From NCBI RefSeq assembly GCF_014196525.1, contig NZ_JACIDX010000001.1, positions 186,001 to 250,000 of the forward strand: a DNA stretch of 64,000 nucleotides, in the 5' to 3' direction. A program made the position numbers and the translations under genes. This DNA comes from Novosphingobium sediminicola. GTDB taxonomy: Bacteria; Pseudomonadota; Alphaproteobacteria; Sphingomonadales; Sphingomonadaceae. This document shows, in pieces, positions 15,713 to 25,005 of the stretch (positions within the stretch are counted from its first letter, which is position 1; the number at the start of each line of letters is the position of its first letter). The notes below the pieces were generated by a model. That model had not been told where the DNA came from. It saw only the letters and a list, made by a program, of their open reading frames with translations, and did not search any database.

Positions 15713-16693
15713 TTACTTCACCCGCGAGAGGATTTCGGCCTTTTTGACGTCAAATTCTTCCTGCGTGATCGCCCCGATGGTCAACAATTTATGCAGCTTC
15801 TCCAGCAGAGCGAAGGGGTCTTCAGCCGGGGCGGCGCTGGCAGGTGCGCTATGGCCGAAAGCGCCGCTCATTGCGCCGCTCAGCATATTGGCCGCCGCCA
15901 TCCCTGCGCCGATTCCGGCAAGGCCGCTGTCGGAGGCCGGGTTGTCCAGCGCCTGCGCTGCCTGAAAACGGGTGTAGCCCGCCATATCGCCCAGCACACG
16001 CATCGAGGAACCCTTGTCGAGATGGGCCTGAACCTCGTCGGGCAGGCTGATGCTTTCGACAAAGAAGCTCGTGCAGGACAGGCCCCATTGGGCAAAGGTC
16101 TTGTCAACCTCGGCCTTGATCGTATCGGACATCGCCTGCTGATTGGCGGCCAGATCGAGGAAGGGCACCTTGCTGCCCCCCAGCGCGGTGGCGATGGCGG
16201 TGACGATGGCGCTGCGCAGCTGATTGTCGAGCGTGTCGGCCCAGATCTCGCCCATCGTGCCCAGCACCTTTTCGACAAAGAGCTTGAGATCGGCGATCTT
16301 GAACGAATAGGTGCCAAAGGCGCGCAGGCGGATGGCGCCAAATTCAGCGTCGCGCACCGTCACCGGCTGGGGCGTGCCCCATTTGCGGCCCGCCTGCTCC
16401 TTGAGGCTGATGAACACGACATCGGATTTGAAGGGCGAGTTGAACCCCTTGTCCCAATTCATCAGATTGGTCAGAATCGGCAGATTGGCCGTTTCCAGCA
16501 CATGCAGCCCCGCGCCGAAATAATCGGCCACCTGACCCTCGTTCATAAAGGCCGCGATCTGGCCCTCGCGCACGGTCAGTTGCGCGCCATTCTTGATTTC
16601 GTTGCCATGGGTGGGCACGCGCCATGCGACCTGTCCGGGCGCCTCATGCCATTCGATCACATCGATGAACTGTTTGCGCAGGAAATCAAACAT
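15713..16693 (-). CDS. SPFH/Band-7 protein with C-terminal SHOCT domain
   Basis: First gene of the polyamine operon. The 326-residue protein has an SPFH (stomatin/prohibitin) fold (about 15-240; note FDFLRKQFIDVIEW and VREGQIAAFMNEG), an Ala/Gly-rich linker, and a C-terminal SHOCT helix pair with LLEKLHKLLTIGAITQEEF. It belongs to the group often called virion-core-like SPFH proteins and lacks a clear N-terminal transmembrane helix. SPFH proteins organise membrane microdomains and oligomeric scaffolds, and SHOCT motifs mediate oligomerisation. ATG at 16693 is preferred because AGGA lies 8 nt upstream; ATG at 16702 is also in frame. Confidence 0.85.
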   Translation of the reverse strand: MFDFLRKQFIDVIEWHEAPGQVAWRVPTHGNEIKNGAQLTVREGQIAAFMNEGQVADYFGAGLHVLETANLPILTNLMNWDKGFNSPFKSDVVFISLKEQAGRKWGTPQPVTVRDAEFGAIRLRAFGTYSFKIADLKLFVEKVLGTMGEIWADTLDNQLRSAIVTAIATALGGSKVPFLDLAANQQAMSDTIKAEVDKTFAQWGLSCTSFFVESISLPDEVQAHLDKGSSMRVLGDMAGYTRFQAAQALDNPASDSGLAGIGAGMAAANMLSGAMSGAFGHSAPASAAPAEDPFALLEKLHKLLTIGAITQEEFDVKKAEILSRVK

Positions 16694-16728
16694 GGCACGC
16701 ATCCTGAATTGATCGGGTAACAGGTGTT

Positions 16729-16756
16729 ATTCTAGAGTAAGACACCGCCCATGCAA
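16729..16756 (-). promoter_or_regulatory. Putative sigma-70-type promoter of the polyamine operon
   Basis: On the minus strand, TTGCAT (16756-16751) and TAGAAT (16734-16729) are separated by 16 nt, a fair -35/-10 pair. It would give a leader of about 30 nt before the SPFH gene. The region is only 130 bp long and also serves the divergent miaB gene. Confidence 0.45.
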
Positions 16757-16823
16757 GCATAACCGGACAGGCGCCTGCATCGCCCCTTCATTTTTGCCGC
16801 GTTTTGGCGTAACGGCGCCCGCT

Positions 16824-18182
16824 ATGTCTGCCATTTCCACCCCCCGCACCTCGCCTGTTTCCGCCCCGCGCACCTATCGCGTGAAGAGCTTTGGTTGTCA
16901 GATGAATGTCTATGACGGCCAGCGCATGGAAGAATTGCTGGCCCATCAGGGCATTGCCCCCGCGCCCGAGGGCGAGCAGGCCGATCTGGTCGTGCTCAAC
17001 ACCTGCCATATCCGTGAAAAGGCCGCCGAGAAGGTTTATTCCGACATTGGCCGCATCATCAAGGATGCGCGGCGCGAGGATGGCACGCAGCCGCTGATCG
17101 CGGTGGCCGGATGCGTGGCGCAGGCCGAGGGAGAGGAAATCATGGCGCGTGCGCCCGCCGTAACCATGGTGGTGGGTCCGCAGGCTTATCACCGCCTGCC
17201 CGAAATGATCGCGCGGGCGGTCGATGGCGAGCGCGTGACCGACACCGACATGCCCGCCGACGCCAAATTCGCCGCCCTGCCCAAGCGGCGCAGCGTGGGG
17301 CCGACGGCGTTTTTGACCGTGCAGGAAGGTTGCGACAAGTTCTGCACCTATTGCGTGGTGCCCTATACGCGCGGCGCGGAAATCAGCCGTCCCTATGCAG
17401 ATCTGATCGCCGAAGCACATCGTCTGGTCGAGGCGGGCGCGCGCGAAATCACTCTGCTGGGCCAGAATGTGAATGCGTGGGATGGCGAGAACGGCAAGGG
17501 GCAGAAGGTGGGCCTTGATGGGCTGATCCGCGATCTGGCCGCGATCGACGGTCTGGCGCGCATCCGCTATACCACCAGCCATCCCAATGACATGACCGAT
17601 GGCCTCATCGCCGCCCATGGCGAGGTGGAGAAACTGATGCCCTTCCTGCACCTGCCGGTGCAATCGGGCAGCAATGCGATCCTCAAGGCCATGAACCGCA
17701 GCCATACGGCCGAAAGCTATCTGCGCCTGCTGGAACGCGTGCGTGAGATGCGGCCTGATATTGCTCTTTCGGGCGATTTCATTGTTGGCTTCCCCGGCGA
17801 GAGCGAGGAGCATTTTGCCGAGACCATCGCGCTGATCGACGCGGTGGGCTACGCGCAGGCCTTCAGCTTTAAATATTCACCCCGCCCCGGCACACCCGCC
17901 GCCACGATGGACGATCAGATCACCGGCGAAGTGATGGACGACCGGTTGCAGCGTTTGCAAGCCGCCCTGAACCGCGACCAACATGCCTTTAATCAGGCCA
18001 GCCTTGGCCGCTCCTGCGACGTGCTGATCGAGCGCAAGGGCAAGCTGCCGGGTCAGTGGCTGGGCAAATCGCCGTGGCTGCAATCGGTACATTTTCAGGG
18101 CGATTACGGCGTGGGCGACATCCTGCGCGCCGAACTGGTGCAGGCCGGGCCCAATTCGCTCACGGGGCGGGTGATTGCCTGA
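16824..18182 (+). CDS. miaB: tRNA-2-methylthio-N6-dimethylallyladenosine synthase
   Basis: A radical-SAM methylthiotransferase that adds the 2-methylthio group to i6A37 of tRNAs reading UNN codons. The 452-residue protein has the N-terminal cluster domain ([26 protein letters not shown]), the radical-SAM motif CDKFCTYC followed by VVPYTRG, and a C-terminal TRAM domain. ATG at 16824 is chosen over a TTG at 16794; neither has a strong ribosome-binding site. It is followed, after an inserted minus-strand gene, by phoH-ybeY-corC, the standard alphaproteobacterial order. Confidence 0.95.
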   Translation: MSAISTPRTSPVSAPRTYRVKSFGCQMNVYDGQRMEELLAHQGIAPAPEGEQADLVVLNTCHIREKAAEKVYSDIGRIIKDARREDGTQPLIAVAGCVAQAEGEEIMARAPAVTMVVGPQAYHRLPEMIARAVDGERVTDTDMPADAKFAALPKRRSVGPTAFLTVQEGCDKFCTYCVVPYTRGAEISRPYADLIAEAHRLVEAGAREITLLGQNVNAWDGENGKGQKVGLDGLIRDLAAIDGLARIRYTTSHPNDMTDGLIAAHGEVEKLMPFLHLPVQSGSNAILKAMNRSHTAESYLRLLERVREMRPDIALSGDFIVGFPGESEEHFAETIALIDAVGYAQAFSFKYSPRPGTPAATMDDQITGEVMDDRLQRLQAALNRDQHAFNQASLGRSCDVLIERKGKLPGQWLGKSPWLQSVHFQGDYGVGDILRAELVQAGPNSLTGRVIA

Positions 18183-18189
18183 AGCGCAT

Positions 18190-18222
18190 AAAAAGCCGCC
18201 CCCTCCTTGCGGAAGGGGCGGC
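18190..18222 (-). terminator. Intrinsic terminator of the RcnB-like gene
   Basis: GCCGCCCC (18195-18202) pairs with GGGGCGGC (18215-18222), with an inner TCC/GGA extension. On the minus strand the stem is followed by TTTTT (18194-18190). It lies 33 nt beyond the stop of the minus-strand gene and also sits just after the miaB stop. Confidence 0.8.
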
Positions 18223-18254
18223 CCAGCACAGCTTCCCGACCGAAGCGCGCTGAA

Positions 18255-18731
18255 TTAGTAGAAGAACGAGCCGTAAACCTGCACCACGCGGCCCGTGCGC
18301 AGATCAACCCGCACCACATCGCGGCCATAGCGCACCCAGCGCTGGTTCATGCCCGGAGGGGGCAGGCGATAGGCCATGGGATCGGCAATCCAATAGCGGC
18401 GGTGGTAGTAATCGGGCGCAAAGCGATAACCGGGCGCGACGGGGCGATAGGCATAGCCGCGCGGGCCGACATAGGCGGGGCCGCGGAACACATCGCCATG
18501 GGCGCGGCGATAATCACGCCAGTCCTCGCGATATTCCTGACGGGCATTGCGCAGGTCGCGCATGTCGCGGCGGGCCTCGCGATAATCGCCGCGCACCATG
18601 TCGCGGTGGATTTCGCGATGTTCGCGGGCAATGTCGCGCTGATCGCGGCGCAATTCGTGGGCGCTCTGGGCCGAGGCGACCGTGGGAACGACAGTCGCGG
18701 CGGCCAGCGCCAGCATCAGGATCTTTCGCAT
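18255..18731 (-). CDS. RcnB-family exported protein
   Basis: A 158-residue protein with a signal peptide ending near ASA-QS (about residue 22), an Arg/Asp/Glu-rich helical middle (about 25-80, with many RRDxRD-type repeats), and a Tyr/Arg-rich C-terminal domain ending in VVQVYGSFFY. The last 60 residues (GMNQRWVRYGRDVVRVDLRTG) match the RcnB family, named for an E. coli periplasmic protein affecting nickel/cobalt homeostasis. Sphingomonads carry many such proteins and the metal link is unproven here. ATG at 18731 follows AGGAGAG. It is inserted between miaB and phoH on the opposite strand. Confidence 0.75.
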   Translation of the reverse strand: MRKILMLALAAATVVPTVASAQSAHELRRDQRDIAREHREIHRDMVRGDYREARRDMRDLRNARQEYREDWRDYRRAHGDVFRGPAYVGPRGYAYRPVAPGYRFAPDYYHRRYWIADPMAYRLPPPGMNQRWVRYGRDVVRVDLRTGRVVQVYGSFFY

Positions 18732-19005
18732 CTTGCTCTCCTATGAAACTCCGGTGGGATCGTCCTGAGGAACAGGACCAGCCCCGATGAAGCCCTTATG
18801 AGCCTGACGCCATGAACCCATTTGGAATTGGATGCTCAGATCTCAGTCAGATTTGTATCAATTTGTAGTAGGCTGACGGCAGGCAGATGCGCCGGATACG
18901 CTTTTCCACCACTGCGGCGCGCAGGCCCCCTTGGCGGATGACATGATGAGGCATATCTTTGCCCTGTGAGCCGGTCTTGAGACTCCGGCCACAGACAAGG
19001 AGCAC

Positions 19006-20058
19006 ATGGCCCGCAAACAGATCCGCGCCGCTTTTGACCCCATCGAAGATGTGGCCTCCTTCCGCAGCCCGAACGCTCGCGCCAACCCCTCCCGACGTGC
19101 GCGAACCGAGCTGGAATTTGACGAGCCGACCATATTAGGCGCGCTCTTTGGCCAGTTTGACGCTAATCTGGTGCTGATCGAAAACCGGCTGGGGGTCTAT
19201 ATCTCGGCACGGGGCAATCGTATCCTGATCGAAGGCAACGAGGACAACGTCGCCCGCGCGCGCGAAGTGCTTCAGGGCATGCACAGTCGTCTGCTGTCCG
19301 GGCAGGAAGTGGATGCGGGCGCCGTCGAATCGCTGATCGCCATGTCAGTCGAGCCGACATTGGAAGGCATCATCACCGGCGATGAGGCCCATCCCCCGAT
19401 CATGATCCGCACACGCGGCAAGACCATCGTCCCGCGCAGCCCGACCCAGATCGACTACATGCGCGCACTGACCCGCAATGATGTGATCTTTGCCCTTGGC
19501 CCGGCAGGCACCGGCAAGACCTATATCGCCGTGGCACAGGCCGTGTCGCAGCTCATCACCGGCAGCGTCAAGCGCCTGATCCTGAGCCGTCCGGCGGTCG
19601 AGGCGGGCGAAAAGCTCGGCTTTCTGCCCGGTGATATGAAGGACAAGGTCGACCCCTATCTGCGGCCTTTGTACGATGCGCTCTATGACTGCATGCCGCC
19701 CGAACAGGTCGAGCGGCGTCTGGCCAATGGCGAGATCGAGGTGGCACCCATCGCCTTCATGCGCGGGCGCACGCTGGCCGATGCCTTCGTCATCCTTGAC
19801 GAGGCGCAGAACACCACGGCGGCGCAGATGAAGATGTTCCTGACCCGGTTCGGCATGAACAGCCGGATGGTCATCTGCGGCGACCCCAAACAGGTCGACC
19901 TGCCCGGCGGCATCGCCGCCAGCGGGCTGAACGATGCGGTCGTGCGGCTGGAAGGCGTCGAGGGCATTGCCACGGTTCGCTTCAAGGGATCGGACGTGGT
20001 GCGCCACCCGATCGTGGGCCGCATTGTCGAGGCTTATGAAGGCAAAGATCCGGAATAG
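19006..20058 (+). CDS. phoH: PhoH family ATPase
   Basis: A 350-residue PhoH-like ATPase with an N-terminal KH-like RNA-binding region (about 40-100) and a RecA-like core. Walker A is GPAGTGKT (165-172) and Walker B is ILDEAQN (DEAQ at 265-268). PhoH is thought to act with YbeY in RNA metabolism, and the ybeY gene follows 54 nt downstream. ATG at 19006 follows AAGGAG at 18997-19002. The 18732-19005 upstream region, shared with a divergent gene, shows no promoter I can place with confidence. Confidence 0.93.
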   Translation: MARKQIRAAFDPIEDVASFRSPNARANPSRRARTELEFDEPTILGALFGQFDANLVLIENRLGVYISARGNRILIEGNEDNVARAREVLQGMHSRLLSGQEVDAGAVESLIAMSVEPTLEGIITGDEAHPPIMIRTRGKTIVPRSPTQIDYMRALTRNDVIFALGPAGTGKTYIAVAQAVSQLITGSVKRLILSRPAVEAGEKLGFLPGDMKDKVDPYLRPLYDALYDCMPPEQVERRLANGEIEVAPIAFMRGRTLADAFVILDEAQNTTAAQMKMFLTRFGMNSRMVICGDPKQVDLPGGIAASGLNDAVVRLEGVEGIATVRFKGSDVVRHPIVGRIVEAYEGKDPE

Positions 20059-20112
20059 GGATCAGGATTAGGCTTCGACATTCGCGCTGCCAGCGCCTAG
20101 GGACCGCAACCT

Positions 20113-20610
20113 ATGCTGACGCTTGAAATCGACATCGAAGCCCCTTGGCCGGAATCCACCGATTGGGAAGCCCTTGCCGCCCGCGCGGCGGGGGCTTTGT
20201 CCGTGGTCGCCCCGGAACTGGCCAAGGAATGCCTGAGCACCAGCATGATCTTTACCTCGGACGCCGAGGTGCAGGTGCTCAACGCCGAATGGCGGGGCAA
20301 GGACAAGCCGACCAATGTGCTGTCCTTTCCCATGCTGGCGCGCGAGGATCTGCTCGATCTGCCCGATGATGGCCCGCCCGAATTGCTGGGCGACATTGCG
20401 CTGGCCTATGAGACCTGCGCGCGTGAGGCGATGGACAAGGGCATCGCGCTGGCCGATCATGCCTCGCACCTGATTATCCATGGCTTGCTGCATCTGGCGG
20501 GGCTGGATCACGAAATTTCCGAGGATGACGCGCGTCAGATGGAAATTTTGGAAATAAAGGCGCTTGCGCTGATCGGCATTGCCGACCCATATGGCGACCA
20601 TCACCTTTGA
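20113..20610 (+). CDS. ybeY: Endoribonuclease YbeY (rRNA maturation factor)
   Basis: A zinc-dependent single-strand endoribonuclease for 16S rRNA 3' maturation and ribosome quality control. The 165-residue protein has the zinc-binding motif HGLLHLAGLDH (three His) and the upstream SFPM segment. It lies between phoH and the CBS-domain corC-type gene, its usual place. Confidence 0.95.
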   Translation: MLTLEIDIEAPWPESTDWEALAARAAGALSVVAPELAKECLSTSMIFTSDAEVQVLNAEWRGKDKPTNVLSFPMLAREDLLDLPDDGPPELLGDIALAYETCAREAMDKGIALADHASHLIIHGLLHLAGLDHEISEDDARQMEILEIKALALIGIADPYGDHHL

Positions 20611-20629
20611 CTTTCTTGCAATCGGAGTA

Positions 20630-21556
20630 ATGCACAAAGTGGCCGACATGGGCCGAACAGGGGATTCCGGCCTCGGAGAGCCGGACAGTAAGCGCTCTTT
20701 ATGGCGCTCGGTTCTGCGCTTCTTTGAAGGGGGCGATCAGGATCAGTCGCTGCGCGCCCATCTGGAAGACATCATCGACGAGCATGAGGAAGAAGGCGGC
20801 CGCAGCAATGTGGGCGACCTTTCGATGCTTGAACGACAGATGCTGCGCAACCTGTTGCATTTTTCCGAACTGGACGCGGCCGATGTCTGCATCCCGCGCG
20901 GCCAGATCATCGCGCTGGCGCATAATGCGCCATGGCCCGATGTGCTGGCCGCCTTTGCCGAACATGGCCATTCGCGAATGCCGGTTTACCGGGAAACGCT
21001 GGATGAAGTGATCGGGATGATCCTCATCAAGGATGTCTTCCCCTATCTGGCGCGCGGCGAGGAGCCGCAGGGCAACTGGACGCGCATGATGCGCCAGCCT
21101 TTGTTCGTGCCGACCGCGCGCGGGGCGCTCGACGTGCTGGCCGATATGCGCTCCAGCCGGGTGCATCTGGCGGTGGTGGTCGATGAATATTCGGGCACCG
21201 AGGGCATCATCACCTTTGAGGATCTGGTCGAGGAAATCGTCGGCGATATCGAGGATGAGCATGATGATGCTCCCACCGAATTGCTGCGCGCCCTCGACGA
21301 TGGTCTATGGGACGCCGATGCCAAGGTCGAACTTGACGAAGTGGGCAAGCGGGTCGATCCGCGCCTCGCCGAAGTCGAGGAAGATATTGATACGCTGGGC
21401 GGGCTGGCCTTTGTGCTGTCCGGTCATGTGCCGCCGGTGGGTGCGAAAATCGCGCATGCCAGCGGCTGGATCATCGAAGTAACCGAGGCCGACGAGCGCC
21501 ACGTGATTCGCCTTCGCCTGCATCCGCCTGCCAGCAATGGCGCACAAGAGGACTGA
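20630..21556 (+). CDS. corC: CorC/HlyC-type CBS-domain protein
   Basis: A 308-residue cytosolic protein with paired CBS domains (about 85-205; CIPRGQIIAL and AVVVDEYSGTEGIITFEDLVEEIVGDI) and a C-terminal transporter-associated (CorC_HlyC) domain. It lacks the DUF21 membrane domain and so is of the CorC/YbeX type linked to magnesium/cobalt efflux and ribosome metabolism. The start is uncertain: ATG 20630 has GGAG only 2 nt upstream, and ATG 20591 and 20648 are in frame. The lnt gene that often follows is absent. Confidence 0.88.
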   Translation: MHKVADMGRTGDSGLGEPDSKRSLWRSVLRFFEGGDQDQSLRAHLEDIIDEHEEEGGRSNVGDLSMLERQMLRNLLHFSELDAADVCIPRGQIIALAHNAPWPDVLAAFAEHGHSRMPVYRETLDEVIGMILIKDVFPYLARGEEPQGNWTRMMRQPLFVPTARGALDVLADMRSSRVHLAVVVDEYSGTEGIITFEDLVEEIVGDIEDEHDDAPTELLRALDDGLWDADAKVELDEVGKRVDPRLAEVEEDIDTLGGLAFVLSGHVPPVGAKIAHASGWIIEVTEADERHVIRLRLHPPASNGAQED

Positions 21557-21562
21557 TCGATC

Positions 21563-22450
21563 ATGCCCGCCACCCGCCGCCTTCCCCCCTTGCGCGCGCT
21601 GGAAGCCTTTGTCCGCACGGTCCGCCTTGGATCGGCCAAGGCCGCGGCCAGCGAATTGGGCCTGAGCCCTTCGGCGCTGTCCCGGCGTGTGGGCGCGCTG
21701 GAGGATTTCGTGGGCAAGCGCCTGTTTACGCGCCAGCATCAGGCAATGAAGCTGACCGATGACGGCCATGCGTTTTATGCCGCCGTCAGCCCCAAGCTGG
21801 AAGATCTGGCCGAGGCGGTCGAATCGCAGATGGAGGCCAGCAATGTGATGCGCCTGCATCTGGGCGTTCCCGCGCTGTTTGCGGGCACGCGCCTGTTTCC
21901 GCGCCTGCCCGAATTGCGCAAGTTGCATCCGCGGCTGCATATCGACTTTGACACCGGGGCGCAGCTCGAATCGGAACTGGGCGATTCGATTGATGCGGCC
22001 ATCGTGCTGTCCAAGGAGCCTGACCCCGCGCTCCATTCGGTGCGGCTCGATCATAACAAGATCCACGCTTTCGCCTCGCCCGCGCTGGCCGCCGAGATTG
22101 GCGCGACACCCGATCTGGCCCGCCTGTCAAAGCAGACTTTCGTGATCTCTACCGATCTGCCCGAAAGCCTTGATGTGTGGAAAGGTGCGCTGGGACTGGA
22201 GCGGCTGGAACCGGCCGCGATCGACCATTTCGATTCGGCCCAGCTTATCATTGCCGCAGCGGTTCAGGGGCTGGGCATCGCCATCGTCCATGACGACCAC
22301 TTTTTGCGTCCCGGCGATGACCGTCTGGTCCGCCTGTTCGACGCCGATATCGACAGCCCCTACAGCTATTGGTTCGTGTGCCGCCCGCGCGCGCTGGAAA
22401 CGCGCCCGGTGCGGATTTTCCACGATTGGCTGATCAAGGCCGGGCTTTAA
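21563..22450 (+). CDS. LysR-family transcriptional regulator
   Basis: A 295-residue regulator with an N-terminal winged helix-turn-helix (residues 8-65, [20 protein letters not shown] then [14 protein letters not shown]) and a LysR substrate-binding domain. It resembles the GcvA subgroup. The start lies 6 nt after the corC stop, so it may be cotranscribed. There is no divergent target gene next to it, so its regulon is unknown. Its stop overlaps the convergent chemoreceptor stop in a shared TTAA. Confidence 0.9.
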   Translation: MPATRRLPPLRALEAFVRTVRLGSAKAAASELGLSPSALSRRVGALEDFVGKRLFTRQHQAMKLTDDGHAFYAAVSPKLEDLAEAVESQMEASNVMRLHLGVPALFAGTRLFPRLPELRKLHPRLHIDFDTGAQLESELGDSIDAAIVLSKEPDPALHSVRLDHNKIHAFASPALAAEIGATPDLARLSKQTFVISTDLPESLDVWKGALGLERLEPAAIDHFDSAQLIIAAAVQGLGIAIVHDDHFLRPGDDRLVRLFDADIDSPYSYWFVCRPRALETRPVRIFHDWLIKAGL

Positions 22451-24207
22451 GCCGCATGACGCAACCCGCCGCGAGTGGAGCGGCGGGCCAGCGTGAAACG
22501 CTGCACCACGCCCGACAGACGCTCGGCCTCATGGGCCAGTGAGCGCGAGGCGGCGGTCGATTCCTCGACCAGCGCGGCATTCTGCTGGGTGGCCATATCC
22601 AGTTCGTTCAGAACCTGATTGACGCCGGCGATGGCCTCGGACTGCTGGGCCGCATTGGTGGCCAGCGTGGAAAGCATGCCCGCGACCTCGGTCGAACGCT
22701 CGACAATGCGTTCAAGGCTCGACTGGGTGCGGCTGACCATATCGACGCCCGCGCGCACCTCCTCGCCCGAATGGACAATCAGCGCACCGATCTCCTTGGC
22801 CGCCAGCGCGCTGCGCTCGGCCAGATTGCGCACCTCGGTGGCCACCACGGCAAAGCCGCGCCCGGCGTCCCCTGCCCGCGCGGCCTCGACCCCGGCGTTC
22901 AGAGCCAGCAGATTGGTCTGAAACGAGATGCCGTCGATGATCTCGACGATAGAGCGCATCTTGTCCGAGGTCGCCGCAATGGACTGCATGGCCGCCACCG
23001 CGCCGCGCATCAGTTCGCCACTGTTCGAGGCTTCCTGCTCGGCCTCATGGGCCGAACCTGCCACGCTGGTCACGCCCTGCCCGGTCTGGGCCACCGAATG
23101 GGCCAGTTCGCGCACGGTATTGGCCGTATTGCCCAGCGAGGCGGCTTGAAGCTCGGTGCGATGGGCCAGATCCTGCGCCGCCGAGGAAATCTCGCCCGCG
23201 CCCGAACGCACCGCGTTGGAGGATACCGAGACGGCCGAAATCTGTTCGGAGAGCGAGGCGGCTGTTGCGTTGAAATCATTGCGCAATTGCTCGTATTCAA
23301 CCGGAAACTCTTCATCGAGCCGTTCATCCAGCCGCCCCTGACGCAGCGCGGCCAGACCGCGCTCCAGCGCCCCGGTGATCCGCTGCTGGGCTTCCAGCTT
23401 GGCCTCGGCCTCGGCGCGGCTGCGATTGGCCACCGACTGACGGATCTCCTCCAGCGCGCGGGCGATGTCGCCCAATTCGTCGCTCTTGTCGATGCCGGGG
23501 ATGTCGCGGTCCAGATCACCCGCCGCCATATCGCCCATCGCATTCTTCAATTGCAAAACAGGGCGCGACACACGTATCGAAAACATCAGCAGCACCAGCA
23601 GACCGATGCCCACCCCCAGAATGCCCAGCACGATGTTGCGCTGGATTGCGGTATCGGCCTGCGCCAGCACGCGGTTCGAAATGTCATCGGTCAGCTTAAC
23701 GTTGTAATCTTTGTCGGCCTCAATCGCGGCCTGCAGCGCGCGCGAATGGTCCACAATATCACCATTAAACAGCGTAATGGCGCGATCATGCTGATTTTTC
23801 AATTCGGCGGAGCGAATGGCCTCAAGGTCCTGCCGGAACAACTGCCAACGCCGGACAAAATCCTCGTAAAGCCGCGCATCCTCTTTATCGCTGATCAGCC
23901 TTTTATAATCGGCAATGCCCCGTTCGGCCTTGGCGAGAGCTTTGTCGAGTGACTCGGATTGCTTGGTCGCTTCATCGGGCGATTGCGCCAAAATCAGACG
24001 CGACATGCGGATTCGAGCGATTTCGAAATCGATGATGATTGAATTGAGTTTATCTACACTGGGCACCGAATTGGACGCCACATAGGCCATATCGGTGCGC
24101 ATGGCGGTTGCGCCCTGAACAGCCAGCCCGGCCCCCAAGCCGATGATGGCCGCCAGCGAAAGCGAGCCTGCGGCGACAAGTGTGCTGATTTTTGCGCGAG
24201 CGAGCAC
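22447..24207 (-). CDS. Methyl-accepting chemotaxis protein
   Basis: A 586-residue inner-membrane chemoreceptor. It has an N-terminal transmembrane helix (about 10-30), a helical periplasmic four-helix-bundle sensor (about 35-190, [20 protein letters not shown]), a second helix (about 192-212), HAMP domains (about 213-330) and an MCP signalling hairpin whose tip includes [21 protein letters not shown]. The start is GTG at 24207 with AGAGGATAG upstream. The C terminus ends in RGGLRHAA without a CheR-binding pentapeptide. No che genes are nearby. Confidence 0.92.
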   Translation of the reverse strand: MLARAKISTLVAAGSLSLAAIIGLGAGLAVQGATAMRTDMAYVASNSVPSVDKLNSIIIDFEIARIRMSRLILAQSPDEATKQSESLDKALAKAERGIADYKRLISDKEDARLYEDFVRRWQLFRQDLEAIRSAELKNQHDRAITLFNGDIVDHSRALQAAIEADKDYNVKLTDDISNRVLAQADTAIQRNIVLGILGVGIGLLVLLMFSIRVSRPVLQLKNAMGDMAAGDLDRDIPGIDKSDELGDIARALEEIRQSVANRSRAEAEAKLEAQQRITGALERGLAALRQGRLDERLDEEFPVEYEQLRNDFNATAASLSEQISAVSVSSNAVRSGAGEISSAAQDLAHRTELQAASLGNTANTVRELAHSVAQTGQGVTSVAGSAHEAEQEASNSGELMRGAVAAMQSIAATSDKMRSIVEIIDGISFQTNLLALNAGVEAARAGDAGRGFAVVATEVRNLAERSALAAKEIGALIVHSGEEVRAGVDMVSRTQSSLERIVERSTEVAGMLSTLATNAAQQSEAIAGVNQVLNELDMATQQNAALVEESTAASRSLAHEAERLSGVVQRFTLARRSTRGGLRHAA

Positions 24208-24320
24208 GGACTATCCTCTCGAAACTGTCCGTTTACTATCGTTCACAAGCAATGGAGATCGGTTGAACCGATGCCTAGGGACGCGCCCTGATCAAGAGTT
24301 AACAGTTGGTGCAAAAGGCA

Positions 24321-24365
24321 GGACTGCCCCCGCGCCCTTACACAAGGAGAGCGCCGGGGCAGTCC
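24321..24365 (-). terminator. Hairpin terminator of the cyclophilin gene
   Basis: GGACTGCCCC (24321-24330) pairs perfectly with GGGGCAGTCC (24356-24365), and the internal sequence can extend the stem. On the minus strand it starts 7 nt after the stop and is followed by TGCCTTTTGC, a weak T-tract. Confidence 0.7.
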
Positions 24366-24371
24366 ATGGGA

Positions 24372-24839
24372 TCAGGCGGCCGAAACGACAGCCTTGACGA
24401 TCTTGCCCGGATTGCGCGGCGGTTCGCCCTTGGGCAGCGCGTCCACGAATTCCATGCCCGACTGGACCACGCCCCACACCGTGTACTGACGGTCGAGGAA
24501 GGTGGCATCGTCAAAGCAGATGAAGAACTGGCTGTTGGCCGAGTGCGGCGCCGAGGTGCGCGCCATCGAGCACACGCCGCGTACATGCGGCTCGGCGTTG
24601 AATTCGGCCTTCAGGTCGGGCTTGTCGCTGCCGCCGGTGCCGGTGCCGTTGGGGCAGCCGCCCTGGGCCATGAAGCCGGGGATCACGCGGTGGAAAACGA
24701 TGCCGTCGTAGAAACCTTCGCCGACCAGTTCCTTGATGCGTTCAACGTGGCCGGGGGCCAGATCGGGGCGCAGCTTGATGACAACATCGCCGATGCCGTT
24801 GCCGGTATCCACGGTGAAGGTGAGAATTTCGTCGGCCAT
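24372..24839 (-). CDS. ppi: Cyclophilin-type peptidyl-prolyl cis-trans isomerase
   Basis: A 155-residue single-domain cytosolic cyclophilin that catalyses proline isomerisation. The catalytic segment FHRVIPGFMAQGG and the later ANSQFFICF are intact. ATG at 24839 follows an AGGAG site; longer in-frame starts add unrelated residues. No signal peptide is present, unlike periplasmic PpiA. Confidence 0.94.
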   Translation of the reverse strand: MADEILTFTVDTGNGIGDVVIKLRPDLAPGHVERIKELVGEGFYDGIVFHRVIPGFMAQGGCPNGTGTGGSDKPDLKAEFNAEPHVRGVCSMARTSAPHSANSQFFICFDDATFLDRQYTVWGVVQSGMEFVDALPKGEPPRNPGKIVKAVVSAA

Positions 24840-25005
24840 GGGTAAAGCTCCTGTATGGACATGGCGAGGATTGGCCATCATCGCCCTTTTCTGGCCGCGC
24901 TGATAAAGGGGCCCCGCGCCCAAGGCCAGCAGTTTGTGCGACCGCTTGCGTCAAACGCATCCTGCACGGTTGCTTTTATTCGCTTAATGCCTAATCCCCT
25001 CCCTC

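Noticed and set aside
18183..18254. Terminator of miaB
   Set aside because: The T-tract is on the minus strand, so the hairpin primarily ends the RcnB-like gene; a role for miaB is possible but not shown.
24840..25005. Magnesium riboswitch upstream of mgtE
   Set aside because: The 166-nt gap has no long conserved stem series of the kind expected, and part of it is the cyclophilin upstream region.
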